A stretch of DNA of 64,000 bases from Paludibacter sp. (GTDB taxonomy: Bacteria > Bacteroidota > Bacteroidia > Bacteroidales > Paludibacteraceae): assembly GCA_019163375.1 (NCBI GenBank), contig JAFLKK010000008.1:368313-432312 (forward strand), written 5' to 3'. The notes beneath the pieces are model-generated. The model was given only the letters and a program-made list of their open reading frames with translations. It was not told where the DNA came from and searched no databases. Each line of letters starts with the position of its first letter. The first letter of the stretch is position 1. Positions 58,181-64,000 of the stretch are shown here, piece after piece. A program made the translations under genes and the position numbers.

Positions 58181-59071
58181 TTACCTTTTACTCAATAAAT
58201 TCTGTAAGGCTTTATTAATTTCCGGGAACGAAAACTTAAAACCGCCCTCACTGAGCTTTTTGGGAACTACATAGGCACTATTCAAAATCAATTCAGGCTC
58301 TGTTCCTATCAGCCTTGCACCCAACCGAATGGCAAATTCGAGTGCCGGAATTCCAAAAGGAACATGCAACACGTTGCGAAGTGCGTGCATAAACACATCA
58401 TTGGAAATCGGATGTGGAGCGCTACAGTTAAATACACCCTTCAACGCATCCTGCTCCTGCAAGAAAAGCACCACACGGAAATAATCTTCCAAATGAATCC
58501 AACTAAACATTTGCGTACCCGATGCTTGCTTACCACCTAACCAAAAGCGGGTTAACCACACCAAAGGACCTAGTGCGCCGCCATCTTTGCCCAATACCAC
58601 CGATGTACGCAACGCCACTTGACGCGTGGAGGCTAACTCACATCCGAAGAATGCCTTCTCCCAACTAGTAACTACTTCTGCTAAAAAATCATTCCCAAGT
58701 TCCGTTTCGTCTTCAGACATAGGATGACTTATCGACGGTTTGTAAACACCCGTTGCACTGGCATTTATCCATAATTTCGGGGCTTGAGTACAATTTAGTA
58801 TGGCCTCACCAAGTAGTTCGGTTGTACTTATTCTTGACTCCAGAATAGCTTTTTTATTCGTAGGAGTATGTCTGCAATTGATGGACTTACCTGCCAGATT
58901 AATCAATATATCAGCCTTATTAAGTGCTTCGGTCAATGCTGTCAATTCCCAGGACACATGTGCCTTATCGCGCGACACGAGTACAACTTTATATCCACGT
59001 TCACGAAAACGCATATCAAGATAACTCCCAATAAACCCTGTACCCCCTGCAATTACTATTTTCTTCATCAT
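58181..59071 (-). CDS. TIGR01777-family epimerase (SDR39U1-like)
   Basis: The 296-residue Rossmann protein has GGTGFIGSYLDMRFRERGY at the start (nucleotide-binding GxxGxxG), NLAGKSINCRHTPTNKKAIL, NASATGVYKPSIS and the DUF1731-type C-terminus (FAIRLGARLIGTEPELILNS, VVPKKLSEGGFKFSFPE). These are the hallmarks of the TIGR01777 subfamily. The reaction is not known. Convergent with the isochorismatase-like gene and divergent from nothing close. Confidence 0.9.
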   Translation of the reverse strand: MMKKIVIAGGTGFIGSYLDMRFRERGYKVVLVSRDKAHVSWELTALTEALNKADILINLAGKSINCRHTPTNKKAILESRISTTELLGEAILNCTQAPKLWINASATGVYKPSISHPMSEDETELGNDFLAEVVTSWEKAFFGCELASTRQVALRTSVVLGKDGGALGPLVWLTRFWLGGKQASGTQMFSWIHLEDYFRVVLFLQEQDALKGVFNCSAPHPISNDVFMHALRNVLHVPFGIPALEFAIRLGARLIGTEPELILNSAYVVPKKLSEGGFKFSFPEINKALQNLLSKR

Positions 59072-59140
59072 CGACGTTTAAATTAATACGATAGGCGCAA
59101 ATTACAAAATATATCCCACAAACTACAAACAATTGAAACA

Positions 59141-59173
59141 AAAAACTCCTCTGCAAAAAATTGCAAAGGAGTT
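59141..59173 (-). terminator. Terminator after the pseudouridine synthase gene
   Basis: AACTCCT (59144-59150) pairs with AGGAGTT (59167-59173), with an inner TGC/GCA pair. On the minus strand a TTTTTT run follows. Confidence 0.8.
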
Positions 59174-59224
59174 CTCTATTTATTATCTCAATTTGATTGT
59201 AAAAGAAACAACCAATCTACTATT

Positions 59225-61003
59225 CTATTCGTGCGCACCCATTTTAAGCATTTGCACTTCGCGTTCGCTTAAGAAGCGGTATTTGCCACGTGGTAAACTT
59301 TTCTTGGTCAAACCTGCAAAGTATACACGATCCAAACGAATTACCTTGTAACCCAATTTTTCAAAAATACGACGTACAACTCGATTTTGTCCTGAGTGGA
59401 TTTCAATACCAACTTGTTTCAAGTCACCTGGTTTTACAAATTCCAAAGCATCAGCCTTGATTACATCATCTTCGTCTAAGTTAACACCATTCAAAATTGT
59501 TTCGAAATCTGCTCTCTCAAGCGCTTTATCCAAAGCAACGTGATAGATTTTTTTCTTATCGTATTTTGGGTGTGTCAGTTTAGAAGCCAAATCACCATCA
59601 TTTGTCAAAAGTAAAACACCGGTAGTATTTCTATCCAAACGACCAACAGGGTAAATACGCTCGCTACAAGCATTCTTTACTAAATCAAGCACTGTCAAAC
59701 GATCGTGTGTATCTTCAGAAGTTGTAACACAATCTTTTGGTTTGTTCAACAACAAATAAACTTTTTTCTCCGATTGAACGGTTTGTTCGTGGAAAGTTAC
59801 TTTGTCGGTAAGTAATACTTTTACTCCCATTTCAGTAACAATTTGTCCATTCACCGAAATTACACCAGCCTGGATATATTCATCCGCCTCACGACGTGAA
59901 CAGATACCTGCATTAGCCAAAAATTTATTTAAACGCACCGGCTTTGTCAAATCAACAACAGTCTTGCGGTATTCTAATTGCTTTTTATTGCTGTATTTTG
60001 AATTCGGATCATAAGTATCATCGCTACTGCGTTTACGGAAGGTTACACCATCTTTTTTGTTATCAAAACGCGTTTCAGAATATTCAGCTCTTTTTCCTTC
60101 AGGTAATTTAGAAAAACTTAACTTGCCTGTACGCACTTCATCATCTCCCGATTCATTGAATCTACCGTAGACTTTCTCACCATTAGCATCCGTATTTAAT
60201 GGACGACTATCGCGATTTTCCCATGGTTTCTTAGCACCACCAAAGGCAGGACGGTCACCATACGGTTTACGATCGCCAAAAGCGGGCTTACGGTCGCCGT
60301 ATGCGGGTTTTCTATCTCCATAGGCAGGTTTACCTTCACGGCTCTCCCAAGGTTTCTTCTCACCGTAGGCAGGTTTGCTATCACGATTTTCCCATGGTTT
60401 CTTTTCACCATAAGCAGGACGTTCACCTCGGTTTTCATAAGGTTTACGTTCGCCATATGACGAGCGACCTTCGCTGCTTTGGAATGATTTCTTTTCGCCA
60501 AAAGAAGAACGACCTTCTTTCATCTCAGCAGCTTTGCGTTCAGCATAAGTTGGTTTTCCTTCACCTCCTACATATCGTTCGGAGCTTGCTGGTTTTCTGT
60601 CAAAGCTAGGCTTGCTGCTATCTCTGTTTTCCCAAGGTTTGCGATCACCGTAAGGAGTTTTATTTTCGCCACCACCGTAAGGCTTTCTGTCGCCAAAAGA
60701 TGGTTTACTATCTCTGTTTTCCCATGGTTTTTTGTCACCAAAAGCGGGTTTGCTGTCGCGGTTCTCCCATGGCTTCTTTTCACCATAAGCCGGACGGCTA
60801 TCGTCTCTTTTTTTGTAGTCCGCACTTCCTGATGCACGATTGTCATCACGAGCTGGTCTATCAGAACCAAATTTTGCTGCACCTCTTGAACCTTTTAAAA
60901 TCGATTTCACATCGCGTGACTCAAATGGTTTACCATCACGGCTGGCACCAGCATTCGATTTTGGTCTCGAACTTCCTTGCCATTTTTCATTATTTGTTTT
61001 CAT
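59225..61003 (-). CDS. rluB: RluB-type rRNA pseudouridine synthase with long repetitive N-terminus
   Basis: The protein has 592 residues, twice the usual RluB. The core is C-terminal: S4 RNA-binding domain (RLNKFLANAGICSRREADEY, about 355-410), then the synthase with GRLDRNTTGVLLLTNDG (catalytic Asp457) and HSGQNRVVRRIFEKLGYKV. It isomerises uridine in 23S rRNA. The first 340 residues are low complexity, built from repeats such as KKPWENRDSKPAYGE, very basic and charged. Such tails occur in other Bacteroidota RluB proteins. The tail would be disordered and may bind RNA. A terminator follows at 59141-59173. Confidence 0.9.
   Translation of the reverse strand: MKTNNEKWQGSSRPKSNAGASRDGKPFESRDVKSILKGSRGAAKFGSDRPARDDNRASGSADYKKRDDSRPAYGEKKPWENRDSKPAFGDKKPWENRDSKPSFGDRKPYGGGENKTPYGDRKPWENRDSSKPSFDRKPASSERYVGGEGKPTYAERKAAEMKEGRSSFGEKKSFQSSEGRSSYGERKPYENRGERPAYGEKKPWENRDSKPAYGEKKPWESREGKPAYGDRKPAYGDRKPAFGDRKPYGDRPAFGGAKKPWENRDSRPLNTDANGEKVYGRFNESGDDEVRTGKLSFSKLPEGKRAEYSETRFDNKKDGVTFRKRSSDDTYDPNSKYSNKKQLEYRKTVVDLTKPVRLNKFLANAGICSRREADEYIQAGVISVNGQIVTEMGVKVLLTDKVTFHEQTVQSEKKVYLLLNKPKDCVTTSEDTHDRLTVLDLVKNACSERIYPVGRLDRNTTGVLLLTNDGDLASKLTHPKYDKKKIYHVALDKALERADFETILNGVNLDEDDVIKADALEFVKPGDLKQVGIEIHSGQNRVVRRIFEKLGYKVIRLDRVYFAGLTKKSLPRGKYRFLSEREVQMLKMGAHE
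60196..60860 (-). repeat. Tandem coding repeats in the rluB N-terminus
   Basis: Short units encoding KKPWENRDSKPA(F/Y)G(D/E) and shorter RKPA(Y/F)GD units recur many times. DNA copies such as GGTTTC-TTTTCACCATA are almost identical, so copy-number change by slippage is likely. Variation would keep the frame because units are multiples of 3. Confidence 0.75.
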
Positions 61004-61499
61004 TCAAACTTTTTTTTATTTGTATTTGGGGTGCAAAGGTCGTAAAAATTCCTGAATAAACAGCACATTTTTAGACTTAAAGCAAGTTTATTCTCGAAAA
61101 TTACAATCCTATTTATAATTATCAAATATATAGTTGCAATCACTACTGTTTCAGAACATAAAATTAGCTATGGAACTATATCTGTATAATTATAAATTAT
61201 TATCACGTTTTATACAAACGTTTGAATAAACAAAAAAGTTGAAGCCAAAATTGTTATTTTTAAATACTGACAATATATGATTCATTATTAAAATACAGCT
61301 CACTCACAAAAAGAATGTATACATTTGCATCGTAATTTAATATCAATTTTTTATACATTAAGAAATTAATCAGTTCAAATAATTCTAAGGCATTTAAACA
61401 TTATCTTCCCATTATAAGTAGATATACATCTATCATAATAAGCAAATTATAAAACATATTTATAAAATAAGAACACTTTCAATTCATCGACAAGAAAAA
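61004..61499. other. Divergent intergenic region with promoter
   Basis: This 496-nt stretch has no supported gene. It is very AT-rich. A -7 box TACATTTG at 61320-61327 points right, 173 nt before the DUF1697 start. A TTTG-containing stretch near 61033-61045 may serve the leftward rluB gene. Confidence 0.5.
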
Positions 61500-62048
61500 A
61501 TGACAACATACATTTCCATGTTACGAGGCATCAACGTTGGTGGCCATAAAAAGATCAAAATGGACGTTTTGAAACAACTGTATGTTGAGCTGGGCTATAT
61601 AAACGTTCAAACCTATATTCAGAGTGGAAATATTATTTTTCTAACTCAGGATACTGATACTGCATACCTAGAGAAAAGAATTTCGAAACAGATTTTGAAA
61701 GTGACCGGTTTTGAGGTTCCTGTGTTAGTTCTAAAGTTGGATGAATTGAAGCAAATAGTTGAAAACAATCCATTTACCTTAGACTCAACAAAAAATACAG
61801 CTTCGTTCCATATCACTTTTTTGTCAGCAATTCCTGATACAACAAGCGTTGAAAAGCTGAAATCAACAGACTATGGTGCAGATCATTTTGAACAGTTGGA
61901 CAAAGTCATATATGTATATTGCCCAACCGGTTATGGCACTACAAAACTAACAAATACTTTTTTCGAGAACAAATTAAAAGTTACTGCCACCTGCAGAAAC
62001 TGGAAAACCGTAAATGAATTAGTCAGATTAGCCGGGCTAATTTTGTAG
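61500..62048 (+). CDS. DUF1697-family protein
   Basis: The 182-residue protein begins TTYISMLRGINVGGHKKIKM, followed by GYINVQTYIQSGNIIF and the end TCRNWKTVNELVRLAGL. These are standard DUF1697 motifs. No activity is established for the family. It stands alone between the rluB divergent region and rarA, 96 nt apart. Confidence 0.92.
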   Translation: MTTYISMLRGINVGGHKKIKMDVLKQLYVELGYINVQTYIQSGNIIFLTQDTDTAYLEKRISKQILKVTGFEVPVLVLKLDELKQIVENNPFTLDSTKNTASFHITFLSAIPDTTSVEKLKSTDYGADHFEQLDKVIYVYCPTGYGTTKLTNTFFENKLKVTATCRNWKTVNELVRLAGLIL

Positions 62049-62144
62049 CATCGCTACAAAATTATTATTACATTTGTCCTATAATAATTTATCGACAGCA
62101 ATTTGCACAACTGCTAAATATTTTCATTTCCAAACCATTCTCAC

Positions 62145-63410
62145 ATGCCACCTTTAGCCGAACGACTCCGTCCACAAACTCTAGACAATTACATTGGCCA
62201 AAAACATTTAGTCGGTGAAAACGCCATCTTACGCAAGATGATTGAATCCGGACATATCTCCTCGTTCATTTTGTGGGGACCTCCGGGCGTAGGCAAAACT
62301 ACCCTGGCTAAGATTATTGCCAATAAGCTAGATAGACCCTTTTATACACTTAGCGCAGTAACATCCGGCGTAAAAGATGTGCGAGAAGTGATTGAAAAAG
62401 CGAAAGCAAATCGTTTTTTTTCCCAGGCAAATCCAATCCTGTTTATTGATGAAATTCACCGTTTCAGTAAGTCACAACAAGACTCACTACTCGGCGCAGT
62501 GGAAAATGGTACTGTTACATTGATAGGTGCCACAACCGAAAACCCTTCATTTGAAGTCATCACTCCCCTCCTTTCGCGTTGTCAGGTATATGTATTGAAA
62601 TCATTAGATAAAGAGGATTTACTGGAATTAGCGGAATACGCAATCAAAACGGATATTGAATTAAAAAACCGTCAGATTATTTTTGAAGAAACCGAATCCT
62701 TGATTCGTTACTCAGGTGGCGACGCACGTAAACTTTTGAATATATTAGAGTTAGTGGCGAATTCAGAAACATCTGAAAAAGTAATATTCACGAACCAAAT
62801 TGTAACAGAACGACTTCAACAAAACCCATCTGCTTACGATAAAGATGGTGAAATGCACTACGATATTATCTCTGCATTTATCAAATCAATTCGTGGCAGT
62901 GATCCCGATGCAGCTATCTACTGGTTAGCACGCATGATAGCCGGTGGTGAAGATCCTAAATTTATTGCCCGTCGTTTGGTTATTTCTGCGGCTGAAGATA
63001 TAGGCTTAGCCAATCCTAATGCTCTGCTACTTGCCAATGCCTGTTTTGATGCATTACAGAAAATCGGTTGGCCCGAGGGTCGGATTATATTAGCTGAAGC
63101 CACTGTTTATTTAGCAGCTTCGCCTAAAAGTAATTCAGCCTACCTTGCAATTGATGAAGCATTGGCTTTGGTAGAACGCACCGGTAATCTGCCGATTCCA
63201 TTGCACTTACGTAATGCTCCTACAAAACTGATGAAGGAATTGAATTATGGCACGAACTATAAATACTCGCATGATTTTCCAAATCATTTCGTAGAACAAC
63301 AATTCCTCCCCGATGAACTAACAAAAACAAGTATCTGGAAAGTACAAAACAGTCCTGCCGAAAGCAAACTGGGCGAATGGCTAAGATCCTTGTGGAAAGG
63401 TAGATATTAG
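62145..63410 (+). CDS. rarA: Replication-associated recombination protein A (MgsA/RarA)
   Basis: The 421-residue AAA+ ATPase has Walker A WGPPGVGKTTLAK (Lys51), Walker B ILFIDEIHRFSKSQQDSLLG, sensor 1 TLIGATTENPSFEV, the arginine-finger region PLLSRCQVYVL, and the C-terminal tetramerisation domain (YDIISAFIKSIRGSDPDAAI, ARRLVISAAEDIGLANPNAL). It acts at stalled replication forks in association with SSB and RecA. Length is typical. A terminator follows at 63471-63503. Confidence 0.96.
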   Translation: MPPLAERLRPQTLDNYIGQKHLVGENAILRKMIESGHISSFILWGPPGVGKTTLAKIIANKLDRPFYTLSAVTSGVKDVREVIEKAKANRFFSQANPILFIDEIHRFSKSQQDSLLGAVENGTVTLIGATTENPSFEVITPLLSRCQVYVLKSLDKEDLLELAEYAIKTDIELKNRQIIFEETESLIRYSGGDARKLLNILELVANSETSEKVIFTNQIVTERLQQNPSAYDKDGEMHYDIISAFIKSIRGSDPDAAIYWLARMIAGGEDPKFIARRLVISAAEDIGLANPNALLLANACFDALQKIGWPEGRIILAEATVYLAASPKSNSAYLAIDEALALVERTGNLPIPLHLRNAPTKLMKELNYGTNYKYSHDFPNHFVEQQFLPDELTKTSIWKVQNSPAESKLGEWLRSLWKGRY

Positions 63411-63470
63411 TTTGTCTCTCAAAAGAACAAGAATTTCTAAAATAGATTACCCAAACGTTTCCATTAAAAC

Positions 63471-63503
63471 AAACCCTCTACAGCACAATGCCGTAGAGGG
63501 TTT
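63471..63503 (+). terminator. Terminator after rarA
   Basis: AAACCCTCTAC (63471-63481) pairs with GTAGAGGGTTT (63493-63503). Confidence 0.85.
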
Positions 63504-63613
63504 ACGTTTATATAAAATGAGTAGTATTCTCTTTCCAATTCTTCAGCTTCAATTTTATTGCAAAAAAAAAAGCCCCGATCACTGATTTGATTCAGTAATC
63601 GGGGCTTTAAAAA

Positions 63614-63662
63614 CGGCTGCTATCTATACTCTCCCTCCGTCTGCTGACGGAAGTACCATCTC
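63614..63662 (-). pseudogene. 5S-rRNA-like 3' fragment, copy 1
   Basis: The minus strand reads GATGGTACTTCCGTCAGCAG, then GGGAGAGTATAGATAGC, which resembles the 3' third of a Bacteroidota 5S rRNA (GATGGTACT...GGGAGAGTAGGT). A terminator follows. Identification is from memory of 5S sequence, not from alignment. Confidence 0.45.
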
Positions 63663-63803
63663 CATGTACGGTAAGAAACTACTTATGGAGTAAAAAATAT
63701 GAACAAGCATTAGCACCCATTTTTCTATTTTCATTCTTCATTTCTCCACATTCAGGCACAAAAAAAAGCCCCGACTACTTTTCAGTAATCGGGGCTTTAA
63801 AAA

Positions 63804-63849
63804 CGACGGCTATCTACTCTCCCTCCGTCTGCTGACGGAAGTACCATCT
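63804..63849 (-). pseudogene. 5S-rRNA-like 3' fragment, copy 2
   Basis: This nearly repeats copy 1, about 188 nt further right, with GATGGTACTTCCGTC and GGGAGAGTAGATAGCCG. A third 5S-like end (AGCCGCCG) begins at the window edge (63991-64000) and may be the real 5S rRNA. Confidence 0.45.
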
Positions 63850-64000
63850 CCATGTACGGTAAGAAACTACTTATGGAGTAAAAAATATGAACAAGCATTA
63901 GCACCCATTTTTCTATTTTCATTCTTCATTTCCCCACTTTCGGGCACAAAAAAAGCCCCGACTACTTTTCAGTAATCGGGGCTTTAAAAACGGCGGCTAT

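Larger units (their letters stand above)
63570..63985 (-). terminator. Three tandem rho-independent terminators, same sequence
   Basis: AGCCCCGAT or AGCCCCGACT pairs with ATCGGGGCT at 63571-63606, 63767-63797 and 63954-63984. All have A-tracts on the left (T-runs on the minus strand). The repeat period is about 190 nt; identical stretches of more than 100 nt separate them. The orientation fits termination of an rRNA operon reading leftward from beyond the window. Confidence 0.75.

Overview
The window comes from a Bacteroidota chromosome, most likely Bacteroidales. It carries a SusC/SusD polysaccharide utilization locus (PUL), Bacteroidota-type promoters (TTTG about 20 nt upstream of TAnnTTTG), and lipoprotein signals typical of the phylum. 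I cannot fix the genus. Host genes use the standard code; for example the FadR-type regulator ends at TGA (16310-16312).

Host left arm (1-18,000): a truncated NrtR-type NUDIX gene, a repeat-rich spacer, then a co-directional beta-glucan PUL: GH3, SusC, SusD, a surface glycan-binding lipoprotein, GH16 and two GH30 enzymes. Together these would bind, cut and import a beta-1,3/1,6-glucan. Next come a 21-bp minisatellite, a FadR-type regulator with a KdgF-like cupin, and bifunctional hisB.

Prophage (about 18-53.9 kb): a siphovirus-type temperate phage with a large serine integrase. Its lytic genes look shattered in the standard code but become intact when TGA is read as tryptophan (translation table 4). 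I count 42 in-frame TGA codons and no in-frame TAA or TAG in the reconstructed genes. They restore TerS, a DPPY methyltransferase, TerL, portal, prohead protease, HK97 capsid, connectors, tail tube, tail chaperone, tape measure, hub, fibre, holin-like and early genes. The integrase and accessory genes (two putAbiC-like proteins, a GmrSD-like DUF262/DUF1524 protein and several membrane or unknown proteins) contain only TGG tryptophan codons, and the integrase ends at TGA. The prophage therefore seems split: genes for the integrated state are readable by the host, lytic genes need a changed code. I see no suppressor tRNA and no tryptophanyl-tRNA synthetase in it.

Host right arm (53,998-64,000): an alkaline-phosphatase-superfamily protein that seems to lack a key metal motif, a MalY/PatB aminotransferase, ung, an isochorismatase-like hydrolase, a TIGR01777 epimerase, an RluB-type pseudouridine synthase with a long repetitive N-terminus, DUF1697 and rarA. 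The end holds tandem terminator-plus-5S-rRNA-like fragments that suggest an rRNA operon just beyond the right edge.
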